Part shown: positions 23,915 to 34,000 of the stretch, in pieces
Numbering within the stretch: the stretch's first letter is position 1
How the letters are laid out: each line of letters begins with the position of its first letter
Assembly: GCF_016863515.1 (NCBI RefSeq)
Contig: NZ_BOPA01000018.1
Span: 186,001-250,000, forward strand
Direction of reading: 5' to 3'
Source: Micromonospora gifhornensis
GTDB taxonomy: Bacteria; Actinomycetota; Actinomycetes; Mycobacteriales; Micromonosporaceae
DNA length: 64,000 nucleotides
Program-made: the position numbers and the translations under genes
Notes under the pieces: model-generated
What the model was told of the DNA's origin: nothing
The model's database searches: none
What the model saw: only the letters and a program-made list of their open reading frames with translations

Positions 23915-26731
23915 TCAGCCGATGAACTTGAAGTAGGTGCGGTACTGGAATCCGTTGTCGAGGGTGAGTACGAACTCTCGGCAGGTGCCGGCCCAGGCGG
24001 GGTCGGTCTTCCAGACGTAGTTGTACCGACCCTTGGCGTTGACGGACATCTTCGAGTTGCCGGGGTTGACCGCCTTGACGGGGGTCGGTCGCGGCGTGAT
24101 CGGCCCGTCGGGGTTGACGGTCTGGAGGGTGTCGCAGTCCACCAGACGCGAGTACGGGGAGTTGCTGGCCAGGATGTCCAGGCCCCGGTTGCTGGCGAGC
24201 TGGAACTGCATCGGCGCAGCGTCGCCGGCGTCCAGGGTGTTCATCCCCGTACGGTTGAGGAAGTCACCGCGGCAGGACGGGTGGGTGTCGAACGCCTCGG
24301 TGTTGTCGTCGCGGTTGGTGGTGCCCTGCACGGCGCTGTAGCCGAGGCCCCGGCGGGCGAAGGACGCCCACAGGGTGCAGGAGTTCTCGCCACCGGTCAG
24401 GGCGGCGTCCGCGGCGATGATGCCGTTGCGGCCGGCGACCAGGCCGGGGCCGCAACCCTGCATCTTGAGTCCGTCCATGACCAGCTGCAGCGACAGGTTG
24501 TTACCGCCGGTGTTCCACGCGTCGTAGACGTTCGGGTTGAACCCGTGCCGGTCGATCAGGTCCCAGGTCATGTCCCACAGCACCGAGGCCCAGCCGTGAC
24601 CGATGCCGTGCGGCGCGGCCAGCGAAGCACCGTTGAGCCAGCCACCGGTCTTGATGCTGTCGTAGGTGAACGGCTGGATGTCCATGTTCCGCGAGTACGG
24701 ACGCGGCCGGATGCCGGCACCGCTGCGGTCCTCCTGGAAGAGGGCGTACGGACCCATGCCACGCACCCCGTCGGCGGTGTCGAGCGCCGGGTCGAGCAGC
24801 ATGGTGACCGCGAAGTAGTCGCTCCAGCCCTCACCCATCTGCTCGTTGCCGCTGAGGCAGTTGACGCCCGGGCCACCGGTCAGGCGGTTGGAGATGCCGT
24901 GACCGTACTCGTGGATGATGATGCCGGCGTCGAAGTCACCGTCGCGGATGCCCGGGTGGCTGGGGTGCTTGCGGACCGAGCCGGTGACGTCACCGGCGGC
25001 GATGGCGGCCTTGATGGCGTTGCCGTCGGCCTGGCTCACGGCGACCGCCGGGATGGCGACCGGCGCGGTGGTCATGGCACCGGTCAGCACCGGCGCGGCG
25101 CTGGTGGCGTTGTGCGCCACCACCACGGCCTTGGCGCCGAGCGACTGGGCCACCTGGGTACGCAGCAGGTACGTGCAGGCCGCGGTGCCGCCGTCGACGA
25201 CCGCGATCCAGTTGCCGCCCGGCAGCGTCGCCGGGTAGGCCGCCGTGTTGCAGCCGGTACCGGCGTAGACGAAGCGGTGCCCCGGCAGCCCGGCGACCGA
25301 GGGCGCCGGGCTGAACCGCGACCAGGTCGCGTCGAAGGAGCCCACGCCGTCCACGACGACCTGGTTCTGGGCACCGAACTGGTTGCCCGGCCACAGGAAC
25401 ATCTGCATGCGCGGCGCGCCACCGTCGGCGGCCGGGGTGGAGAAGTTGGCGTTGTTCGTGCCGTTACCGTCAGCGGCCTCGGCCCGGACGTAGTCGCCGC
25501 CCACGCCGCCACGGCCGTAGTTGTTCATCTGGAAGTTGCCCGACGCCTCGTCGAACCCGTAACGGTAGGTGACGTCGTGGATGATGTTGTTCCAGTAGAA
25601 CAGGTTCGCCGTCGCCGCGTCCCGGTAGCTCTGCGCGTGCTCGTTCAGGTCGACCGGGTTGTCGAAGGTCAGGCTCGGCCCGCCGTCCGGGCTGCTGCCG
25701 AAGTCGGGGGCGTTGTTGCTGTCGGTGTCCTGGTACGCGTGGACGTTGTTGCCCTGGGTGGTGGTGAACTCCGCGCCCGGCGCCCCGTTGGTGTCGTGCC
25801 AGCCGTACGGCGAGGCGACCCGGTCGGCCGGGTTGGTCACCACGGTGCGGGGGCCGTCGTTCGGGCTCTCGGCCGGTCCGGCGTACACGTTGTAGCTGGA
25901 ACCGTCCTGCACCGGCTCGTGGGTGTGGAAGCCCGCGGTGTTCAGGGTCGTGGCCCGCCCGGGCGCCAGGGCGTCCAGGTTGTTGGCGACCTCGTGGGCC
26001 TCGTGCTGGGTCGTCCAGTCGTCGACGTCGAGCAGCTCACCGGTCTCCGCGTCGATGGTGGCGTTCCACAGGTGGGAGTCCGAGGAGTCGTCGATGACCA
26101 GCTGCCAGGCCAGGCGCAGCCCGTCCTCGGTCGGCTGCCAACCCAGCTTCGCCGGGATCGGCTCGTCGGAGATGCCGCTCTCCGACACCACGGTCTTCTG
26201 CGCCGCGCCACCGGCCCGGCTGAGGACCTTGGGGCTCTTCGGCGCGGCCAGGTCCAGAGCGTCGGCGGCGGCCTCGACCGCGTCGACGGCGTTGAGGTCC
26301 GCCGTGCCGGAGGTGCCCTTGGCCAGGTCCGTGACCAGGGTTTCGCCGACCAGGATGACGCTGCCGTCCTTGGCGATGTTCACCGTGGCGACCGCGCCGA
26401 ACACCTCCAGGTTCTGGTGGCGCTGAGCCAGGTTGACGTGGGTGACGCCGTTGTGCCGGCTGGTGTAGCTGGACAGGATGCTCAGGTCGCTGAGATCCGC
26501 GGCGTTCACCCCGTGCGCGGCGGCATTGCCGCGCAGGTAGCGAATGGCGATGTCCTCGGCGGCACCGGCGTTCGGGCCGGTCAGGAAGAGCGGGTTCGAC
26601 CGGGCCGGGGCCTCCTCGGGCGCGGCCGAGGCGGGGTTGGCGGCGAGTGTGGTCAGTGACGCGACGAGGGTGGTGGTGAGGACCACCCCTGCGGCGCGTC
26701 TGCCACGAGATCGTCGGGGCTGTAGGGGCAC
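23915..26731 (-). CDS. secreted M36 family metallopeptidase (fungalysin-like), copy 2
   Basis: A 938-residue paralogue of copy 1 with the same layout: signal peptide near NPASA-APEE, FTP propeptide, fungalysin domain, PA insert, zinc motif HEYGH (607-611) with EGWSDY, and the same C-terminal domain. Long stretches are identical (PYSRNMDIQPFTYDSIKTGG, LDNGFQYRTYFKF), while the PA insert and propeptide linker differ most. GTG 26731 has AAAAGGAG before it, rather than the upstream ATG 26911 that would place Arg-rich residues before the signal peptide. Confidence 0.9.
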   Translation of the reverse strand: MPLQPRRSRGRRAAGVVLTTTLVASLTTLAANPASAAPEEAPARSNPLFLTGPNAGAAEDIAIRYLRGNAAAHGVNAADLSDLSILSSYTSRHNGVTHVNLAQRHQNLEVFGAVATVNIAKDGSVILVGETLVTDLAKGTSGTADLNAVDAVEAAADALDLAAPKSPKVLSRAGGAAQKTVVSESGISDEPIPAKLGWQPTEDGLRLAWQLVIDDSSDSHLWNATIDAETGELLDVDDWTTQHEAHEVANNLDALAPGRATTLNTAGFHTHEPVQDGSSYNVYAGPAESPNDGPRTVVTNPADRVASPYGWHDTNGAPGAEFTTTQGNNVHAYQDTDSNNAPDFGSSPDGGPSLTFDNPVDLNEHAQSYRDAATANLFYWNNIIHDVTYRYGFDEASGNFQMNNYGRGGVGGDYVRAEAADGNGTNNANFSTPAADGGAPRMQMFLWPGNQFGAQNQVVVDGVGSFDATWSRFSPAPSVAGLPGHRFVYAGTGCNTAAYPATLPGGNWIAVVDGGTAACTYLLRTQVAQSLGAKAVVVAHNATSAAPVLTGAMTTAPVAIPAVAVSQADGNAIKAAIAAGDVTGSVRKHPSHPGIRDGDFDAGIIIHEYGHGISNRLTGGPGVNCLSGNEQMGEGWSDYFAVTMLLDPALDTADGVRGMGPYALFQEDRSGAGIRPRPYSRNMDIQPFTYDSIKTGGWLNGASLAAPHGIGHGWASVLWDMTWDLIDRHGFNPNVYDAWNTGGNNLSLQLVMDGLKMQGCGPGLVAGRNGIIAADAALTGGENSCTLWASFARRGLGYSAVQGTTNRDDNTEAFDTHPSCRGDFLNRTGMNTLDAGDAAPMQFQLASNRGLDILASNSPYSRLVDCDTLQTVNPDGPITPRPTPVKAVNPGNSKMSVNAKGRYNYVWKTDPAWAGTCREFVLTLDNGFQYRTYFKFIG

Positions 26732-26972
26732 CTTTGCTCCTTTTGGGGGTTGAAAGGACGGCGCGGGCTCCGATCCACCACCGCCGAGGCGGTCCGTCGC
26801 GGCTGTCCGCGACACTCGCCCGGCGATCACTGTGTGTGACCGAGCCCGTGCGAGGTGAATCGCGTTGACGCTACGGCGCAGCTCACGACCGGTCATCCGA
26901 CGGTTGACCAAACATTTCGATGATTCGCTTATACAGATGTCGGTTTACGGTCGTCGATGGCAGGATGAGAGC

Positions 26973-27458
26973 GTGCTCGACGGCCCGACTCCCGAGATCG
27001 CTTTCGTGACAACCTTCCTGGTCTCCTCCTCTGTGGATCAGGTGTTCACTCATCTGAGTGATCCGCACAGCTACATCGGACTGTCACCGTTGATCGTGGC
27101 GGTCGACGACGTGCGGATCAGCCGGGACGCCGAGGGGCGCACGGTGACCGACTACGTCGCGGTCGAGCGGTTCCGGTTCCTGCGCCTGCTGCGCTGGGAC
27201 AACCGGATCCGGGTGCGCATGGTCACCACCCGGCCGGGTGCCCAACTGGTAAGCGACGTGGTCAGTCCCGCCCGGGTGCGACTACGCGCGGTGGTGGACC
27301 TGACTGCCGAGGAGACCGGGACGCGGGTGCAGGAGCGGGTCACGGCCACCGCCCCGGCGCTGCTGCGGCGCTTCGTGACCGGCCAGGCACGTCAGGTCGC
27401 GGCGTACCGGGCGGCCGAGTTGACCCGCCGGATGAACGGTCAGGCCGAGTCCGCCTGA
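26973..27458 (+). CDS. SRPBCC family protein (polyketide cyclase/START-like)
   Basis: About 161 residues with a START-like pattern: FVTTFLVSSSVDQVFTHLSD, LIVAVDDVRIS and a C-terminal helix RRFVTGQARQVAAYRAAELTR. It belongs to the polyketide-cyclase/dehydrase lipid-transport superfamily, but no substrate is suggested by context. GTG 26973 follows AGGATGAGA and opens directly before the first strand. The upstream region divides it from M36 copy 2 and contains TTGACC (26904-26909) and TATACA (26930-26935), with long spacing. Confidence 0.7.
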   Translation: MLDGPTPEIAFVTTFLVSSSVDQVFTHLSDPHSYIGLSPLIVAVDDVRISRDAEGRTVTDYVAVERFRFLRLLRWDNRIRVRMVTTRPGAQLVSDVVSPARVRLRAVVDLTAEETGTRVQERVTATAPALLRRFVTGQARQVAAYRAAELTRRMNGQAESA

Positions 27459-27967
27459 TGCAGGAGCCGGAGTTGACCGATCTCGGCGGCGTTCTTCATC
27501 AACTCGGCGTTGACCCAGGCCAGCAGATGGGCCACGGTGTGCTCCGGGTCGTACGGCCACGGGAACGGCGCGACCTGGTCGAGGTCGGCGTCGGTGAGCC
27601 GGTCCAGCACGTCGTGCCACTGCGTCCGTAGCTCGTCCAGCCACTCGATGGTGGGCGTACCGTCGCCGGGCCAGTGGATCTCGGTGCGTTCGCGGGGTGG
27701 CCGGCCCTGCAGGTGGTCGAGGGCGACGCCCCACCACCAGCCGATGTGCCAGGTGAGCCAGGCGACGGTGGGCACCGGCACCGGATCGGGCTCGGTGTCG
27801 GCCCAGTCCGGCACCCACCGGCCCGCCGCGTCCCGGCGGACCGTCCAGCAGTGCGCGACAGGCTCCCAGCGGAACTGCTCCGGCGTCAACCGTTGCAGGT
27901 GGTAGTCGAACAGCAACCAGGTCAGGTCGAACTGCCACCGCAGCAGGTCACGACGCGAGGAGGACAT
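27440..27967 (-). CDS. DinB family protein
   Basis: A 175-residue four-helix protein. It opens RRDLLRWQFDLTWLLFDYHL and has a central His in TVAWLTWHIGWWWG and a late AHLLAWVNAELMKN helix, the positions where DinB/YfiT proteins hold a metal with three His. Members include thiol-dependent (bacillithiol/mycothiol) transferases, but the activity of this one is unknown. It overlaps the SRPBCC gene's 3' end by 19 bases in the convergent direction. Start ATG 27967. Confidence 0.82.
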   Translation of the reverse strand: MSSSRRDLLRWQFDLTWLLFDYHLQRLTPEQFRWEPVAHCWTVRRDAAGRWVPDWADTEPDPVPVPTVAWLTWHIGWWWGVALDHLQGRPPRERTEIHWPGDGTPTIEWLDELRTQWHDVLDRLTDADLDQVAPFPWPYDPEHTVAHLLAWVNAELMKNAAEIGQLRLLHQADSA

Positions 27968-28025
27968 CGCCAGATCATCGCATCCGACGCCGTACCGGCC
28001 GAACGGTTTTCGGTGCACGTGCGGG

Positions 28026-30899
28026 TCATCCGGCGGTCGGCGTCCACGGCCAGGGCACGTCCCGGTGGGCCGCCTCGACCAGCAGTGACTCGATGCCGCG
28101 CAGGAACGGCTCGACGCGCTGCGCCGGGAAGTACCGGGTGTCGGCGGTGACGATCAACTCGATCCCCTCGGGCGCGTCGAGCACCTGGAGGCGGCAGCGC
28201 CACGGGAACTGATCAAGCTCGGTCAACCAGCGGAAGCGACTGTCCGCCAGCATCGCTCGCAGGCCGGCCCCGTCGGCGTCCGACTGCGCCGGGCCGACCT
28301 CGCGCAGCAGCCGGGCGTCGTTGAGATAGCAGTAGGGCGCCAGGAAGGTCCGGTGATCGTGTCCCAGGTCGGTGAAGGTGCGCTCCCACACCGCCGGGTC
28401 GTAGTAGGCGTGCCGGTAGGCGTCCAACGCCGCCCGCCCGGTCCGGGACAGCAACTCGGTGAAGCCGGGCCGGTCGGACAGGTCGAGTCGACACAACCCG
28501 ATCTGGTTGAGGGTGCCGATCGCCTCGGCGTGCCCGGGCTGGAAACGGTTGTTGGCCATCACGACGATCCCGCACGTCTGCTGGCCGCCGTCGCCGGTAA
28601 GCCCGGCGGCGGTGGCCGCCAGGATCGCGTTGGCGGTGCTGGTCCGGTTGCGGGCCGCGAGCAGCCCCACCGCGTGGTGCGCCGCCGTGGACACCAGCGA
28701 GCCGCGTCGGAAGCGGGGCTCCGGTGCCGGCCCGACCGCCTCGGACAGGCTCGGCGCGAGGCCCGCGAACTGCCGCACCCAGTACGCGATCGCCCGCTGT
28801 GAGCGCCGCTGCTCGACATCGCGTTCCCGGCCGGCGAGGCCCAGCGACTGCAGGCCGGCAGCGGCGGGGGTCACGCCGGCCAGCAACGCCCGCAGGTCGC
28901 GCAGCACCAGGTCGCTGGCGTGGAAGTCGACGGTGGCGTGACTGAAGACCACCACCACCTGCCGTACCCGGCCGTCGACGGTGACCAGCGCGGCCCGCAG
29001 CGGCCACTCGGCGACATGGTCGAACCGGGGCGTACCCAGTCGGGCGGTCAACCCGGTCGCGGCCCTTCGGCCGTCGGGGTCGTCCTCGGGTCGGAGCACC
29101 GGGTGGACGAGCACCGGCAGCCGGCCTGCGGCTGCCGCCTCCTGGTGCAGTTCGTCGTCGCGGCGGCGGAACCGGGTACGCAGCGACTCGTGCCGACTGA
29201 CCAGCGCGCCGATCGCGGTGAGAGCCCGCGCGACGGTCAGCTCCACGCGGGCGGGGACGGGCAGCTGACGGGGCAGGCGCAGCGCCCGGTAACCGGCGGG
29301 GGAGTCGAACTCGTCCAGGCTGCGCCACATCGCCCGCTGTCCCCAGGTCAGCGGCGCGCTTGCGGCGCGCCCACCGTCGAACGGCGCGGAGACGACCTCC
29401 TCGCCGTCGGCGACGACCGCTACGACACCCGCCTCGGCTGCCGCGGCGGCGGCGGAAGGCGCGTCGGCGGTGGGAGGCGCGTCGGCGGTGGGAAGCGTGC
29501 CAGTGGCGGGCGGTGACCAGGGCCAGGGCACGTCGCTGTGGGCGGCGGCCACCACCAGTTCCTCCATCTCGCGCAGGTGCGTCTGCACGGCGTCCATCGC
29601 GATGTGCCGGGTGTCGGCGGTCAGCGTGATGCCCACCCCACCGGGTTCGTCCACGACGTGGGCCAACATGTGCCAGGCCGTCTGCTCCAGCCCTTCCGTC
29701 CAGGAGAAGGTGCTGGTGGCCACGGCGGCCCGAAGGTCGGCGGGCGTCGCCACCGGTGGTGTCCCGCCACCACCGACCGACAGCCGTACGTCGTTGAAGT
29801 AGTAGTGCGGCCCGAACATCGAGTCGAAGTCGATGCCCTGCTCCTCGAAGGTCGCACGCAGCGAGGCCGAGTGGTAGTACGCGTGCCGCAGGCCGTTGAG
29901 CGAGGCGATCCAGACGCGGGAGAGCAGTTCGGTGAAATCGGGCCGGCCGGTCAGGTCCACCACGCAGAAGCCGACCTGACCCAGGTTCGCCACGGCATTT
30001 GCGTACTCGGTGCGGAACCGGTTGTGCGCCATGGGATACAGACCGACAAGCGTACGGCCGCTGTGTCGGGCGGCGACCGCGTGATAGGCGGCCAGCAGCA
30101 CCGCGGAGGCGCTGACCCGGTGCCGGGCGGCGACCATCCGGGCGGCCGTGTCGATGGCGGCGGAGACCAGCACGCCGCGCCGCGCCGGCGGGTCGAGCCC
30201 CGGGCCGGTCGCCTCCCACGGCTCCTGCGGCAGCCGCCGGTATTCCCGCAGCCAGTACGCCGCCGCCCGCTCGGACCGTCGGCGGTCCGGGCCGTGCTGG
30301 AACCGGGCCACGTCGGTCGACTGCGGGCCGGGTGGGGTGGGCAGCCGTCCGCGCAGCAACAGCAGCCGAAGATCACGCATCACCACCTCGGCGGCGTGGG
30401 CGTCCACCGTGGTGTGACTGAACACCAGCACGACCTGGCGTACCCGGTCGTCCACCGTCACGAGCGCCACCCGCAGCGGCCACTCGGCAGCGTGGTCGAA
30501 CGCGACGTCGGCGAGCCGCTCGGCGGCCGCCCGGGCCGCCTCGGCACCGTCACCCACCCCGGCGCAGAGCAGCACCGGCAGCACCCCGGTGCCCGCCACC
30601 TCCTGCCGTGGCTCGCCGTCGACAAGCGGCAGCCGGGTGCGCAGCGCGGCGTGCCGGCTGACCAGCGCACCCACCGCCCGCAGCGCGGTGGGCATGTCGG
30701 TCGCGGCCCGCGCCGAGACACCGACGGTACGCCGCAGATTGAGGAAACGGTGGTTCGAGCCGAACCGGCTGATCGAGCGCCAGAGCACCTGCTGCGCCCA
30801 GGTCAGCGGCGCCGTGGTGGCTCCGGCACCGCTGAACTCGGCGGGTGCCAGGGGCTCCGAGGCCCACTCGACCGGAATGACGACGTCCGTGAATGGCAT
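28026..30899 (-). CDS. protein with two NRPS condensation-type domains
   Basis: A 957-residue protein with two condensation superfamily domains in tandem (about 40-500 and 530-957) and no adenylation or carrier domain. Both keep the catalytic His and Asp (His162/Asp166 in SHTTVDAHA, His654/Asp658 in SHATVDFHA), but the first His and following Gly of HHxxxDG are missing. The two halves share PLTWxQxxxWRS openings and VPWPW closings, so they arose by duplication. It is divergent from the NRPS operon, with 137 bases between starts. It may be an acyl or peptidyl transferase for that pathway; the role is inference. An Ala-rich linker joins the domains. Confidence 0.8.
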   Translation of the reverse strand: MPFTDVVIPVEWASEPLAPAEFSGAGATTAPLTWAQQVLWRSISRFGSNHRFLNLRRTVGVSARAATDMPTALRAVGALVSRHAALRTRLPLVDGEPRQEVAGTGVLPVLLCAGVGDGAEAARAAAERLADVAFDHAAEWPLRVALVTVDDRVRQVVLVFSHTTVDAHAAEVVMRDLRLLLLRGRLPTPPGPQSTDVARFQHGPDRRRSERAAAYWLREYRRLPQEPWEATGPGLDPPARRGVLVSAAIDTAARMVAARHRVSASAVLLAAYHAVAARHSGRTLVGLYPMAHNRFRTEYANAVANLGQVGFCVVDLTGRPDFTELLSRVWIASLNGLRHAYYHSASLRATFEEQGIDFDSMFGPHYYFNDVRLSVGGGGTPPVATPADLRAAVATSTFSWTEGLEQTAWHMLAHVVDEPGGVGITLTADTRHIAMDAVQTHLREMEELVVAAAHSDVPWPWSPPATGTLPTADAPPTADAPSAAAAAAEAGVVAVVADGEEVVSAPFDGGRAASAPLTWGQRAMWRSLDEFDSPAGYRALRLPRQLPVPARVELTVARALTAIGALVSRHESLRTRFRRRDDELHQEAAAAGRLPVLVHPVLRPEDDPDGRRAATGLTARLGTPRFDHVAEWPLRAALVTVDGRVRQVVVVFSHATVDFHASDLVLRDLRALLAGVTPAAAGLQSLGLAGRERDVEQRRSQRAIAYWVRQFAGLAPSLSEAVGPAPEPRFRRGSLVSTAAHHAVGLLAARNRTSTANAILAATAAGLTGDGGQQTCGIVVMANNRFQPGHAEAIGTLNQIGLCRLDLSDRPGFTELLSRTGRAALDAYRHAYYDPAVWERTFTDLGHDHRTFLAPYCYLNDARLLREVGPAQSDADGAGLRAMLADSRFRWLTELDQFPWRCRLQVLDAPEGIELIVTADTRYFPAQRVEPFLRGIESLLVEAAHRDVPWPWTPTAG

Positions 30900-31036
30900 T
30901 CCCGACCGTAGACCGGGCCGTACGGGTGCCGGATCGATCGATCGAGTCTTACACAGTGGACCGATCAGCCGATCCGCGCTGTTGGATGCGCCGTGCACAC
31001 TACTGACTCCCATCCGTCATCGGAGTGAGGCGCTGC
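30900..31036. promoter_or_regulatory. divergent promoter region of the NRPS locus
   Basis: A 137-base gap between the two divergent starts. It contains GATCGATCGA and other short repeats, but no hexamer pair good enough to call a promoter. It is the only possible shared control region for the locus. Confidence 0.35.
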
Positions 31037-34000
31037 GTGACGAACGTTGACGCGCCGGCCTGGAGTCGTACCGACTCGCCGGAATCATGCCGATCCACCG
31101 ATCGGCCGCGTCTGTCGTTCGCCCAGGAACGGATCTGGTTCACCGAACAGCTGAGCCCGGGCACCGCCGCCTACGTCATCTACGCCACGGTGCGGCTGCA
31201 CGGAGCGTTGGACATCGATCTGCTCCGGGCCGCCCTCGACGCCACCGCCGCCCGGCACGACAGCCTGCGGATGCGGTTCACCGAGAACGCCGACGGCGAA
31301 CCGGTCGTGCAGGTGCTGCCCGAGGTCCGCGTACCGGTCACGGTCGCCGCCGCCGAATCCGACCAGGCCGCCCGGGAACTCGTCACCGCAGCCGTCGACA
31401 CCCCATTCGACCTGGCCGCCGCGCCGCTGCTGCGGGCCCTGGTGGTGCGGATCGACGACGAACAGCAGCTGCTGCATCTGGCGATGCACCACATCGTCAG
31501 CGACGGCTGGTCACTTGACATCCTGCTCGGCGAGGTCGCCGCCACCTACGGCGCGCTGCGTGACGGCGGCACCGCCCCGGCAGCCCCGACGACCGGTTAC
31601 CTCGACTACGCCGCCTGGCAGCGGGCCCGACTGGACGGCCCGGCCAGCGGCGACGGCTTCGCCTACTGGCGTACGGCGTTGGCCGACGTGCCGCCGCTGG
31701 ACCTGCCCACCGACCGGCCCCGACCGGCCGTGCTGGCGTACGCCGGCGGCACCCACCGCTTCGCCTTCGACGCCGACCTGACCGACGGGCTGCGTCGACT
31801 CAGCCGGGCCCACCGCAGCACCCTGTACATGACGCTGCTCGCCGGCCTGCAGGCCGTGCTGTTCCGCTACAGCGGCCAGCGGGATTTCGCCATCGGCTCG
31901 CCGGTCGCCGGCCGGGTCGTGCCGGAGCTGGAACGGCTCGTCGGCCTGTTCGTCAACACCCTCGCCCTGCGCGCCGACCTGTCGCCGACCGCCACCGGCC
32001 CGGACACACCCGCCACCGAACCCAGCTTCGCGGCCCTGCTCAGGCGCACCCGCGGCACCGTCGTGCGGGCGCTGGCCCACCAGGAGATCCCGTTCGAGCG
32101 GCTGGTCGCCGACCTCAACGTGGCGCGCGACGTGAGTCGTACCCCCGTCTTCCAGGTGCTGTTCACCCTGCAGAACTACGACCAGGGCGGCAGCGGTTGG
32201 CCGCCCGGGCTGCGCGCCGAGGGGGTGGGCACGGACGCCTCGACCGCCCGTTTCGACCTGTCGCTGTACGTCGGCGAGAGCGTCGACGGGCTGCGCGGCA
32301 TGTTCGTCTACAACACCGACCTGTTCGACGCCGCCACCGTACGGCGACTGGCGGCCAGCTTCGAGACGTTGCTGCGCGGCGCGGTCGCCGCACCGGACCG
32401 CCCGGTGGTCGACCTCGACCTGCTCGACCCGACCGAGCGGGACGGCACCCTGGCGCTGGGTCGACCCGAGGTCGACGACACCACAGGCGTCACCGGCGGC
32501 GCGACGACCCTGGCCGACCTGATCGACCGGCACGTCGCCGCCACCCCCGACGCCCCGGCGGTGGTCGGTGAACAGTCGCAGACGCTCACCTACCGGGAGC
32601 TGGACCGGCGGGCCAACCAGCTCGCCGGCTGGCTGCGCGGGCGGGGCGTCGGCCCCGACACCCTGGTCGGGGTGCTGCTGGAACAGTCCGTGGAACTGGC
32701 CGCCACCCTGCTCGGGGTGCTCCGCGCCGGCGGGGCCTACCTGCCGCTGGATCCGGAGCAGCCGGCCGCCCGGCTGGGCCTGATGCTCGCCGATGCCCGC
32801 CCGAGCATCGTGTTGACAAGCGCCGACCTGCGGGACCTGCTGCCGGCCGAGCTGCCCACGGCCTGCCTGGACGAGATTGCCGCCGAGGTCGCCGCCGGCC
32901 CGGACACCGCGCCCGTGGCCACCGCGACCGGTGACAACCTGGCCTACGTCATCTACACCTCCGGCTCCACCGGCACCCCGAAGGGGGTGGCGGTGGCCCA
33001 CCGGCAGGTGCTGCGGTACCTCGACGGGGTCGCCGACCGGTTCGCCATCGTCCCGGCCGCCCGGTACGGACTGTTGCAGTCGATGTCCTTCGACTTCAGC
33101 GTCACCGTCTTCTATCTGGCGCTGGCCACCGGAGGTGCGGTGCACCTGCTGCCCCGCCGGTGCACCGGCACGGAACTCGCCGAGCGGCTGCGGGCCCGGC
33201 ACATCGACTACCTGAAGATCACCCCGTCGCACCTGACGGCGCTCACCGCCGACGCCGAACCGGGTGACCTGCTGCCGGCCCGCGCGCTGATCCTCGGCGG
33301 CGAGGCATCCGACCTGGAGCGGATCGCCCCGCTCGCGGCCGGGCCGGCCCGGATCTTCAACCACTACGGCCCCACCGAGGCCACCGTCGGCGTGAGCACC
33401 TACGAGGTACCCGCCACCGAGACCGGTACCGGTGCGGTGCCGATCGGGCGGCCCCTGCCACACGCCCGGGTCTACCTGCTCGACGAGCGGATGCGCCCGG
33501 TGCCGGTCGGGGTGCCCGGCGAGCTGTACCTCGGCGGTGACCGGCTGGCCCGCGGCTACCTGAACAGGCCCGAGCTGACCGCGCAACGCTTCCTGCCCGA
33601 CCCGTACGGCCCACCCGGCGCCCGCCTCTACCGCACCGGCGACCTGGCCCGCTGGCGCAACGACGGGCAGCTGATGTTCCTCGGCCGACGCGACCACCAG
33701 GTGAAGATCCGCGGCTACCGGGTCGAGTTGGGGGAGATCGAGGCCGCCCTGCGGGACTGCCCCGAGATCCGGCAGGCGGCCGTGCTGCTGCGCGACGACC
33801 GGCTGGTCGCCTACCTGGAACCAGCCACCGAGACGGATCCGCCTCAGCCGGCGCAGGTACGCCGCCGGCTCGCCGAACGGCTGCCCGAACACATGCTGCC
33901 CAGCCGCTGGGTGCTGCTGGACCGGCTGCCGTTGCAGGACCACGGCAAGGTGGACCGGCGCGCCCTGCCCGCGCCGACCGACCAACCGACCGGCGATGCC

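Noticed and set aside
20749..26659. Two very long plus-strand ORFs (about 1000 codons each) opposite the M36 genes
   Set aside because: They mirror the protease genes codon for codon in the complementary frame, have Val/Arg/Gly-rich composition with no domains, and the minus-strand genes carry clear signal peptides and zinc motifs.
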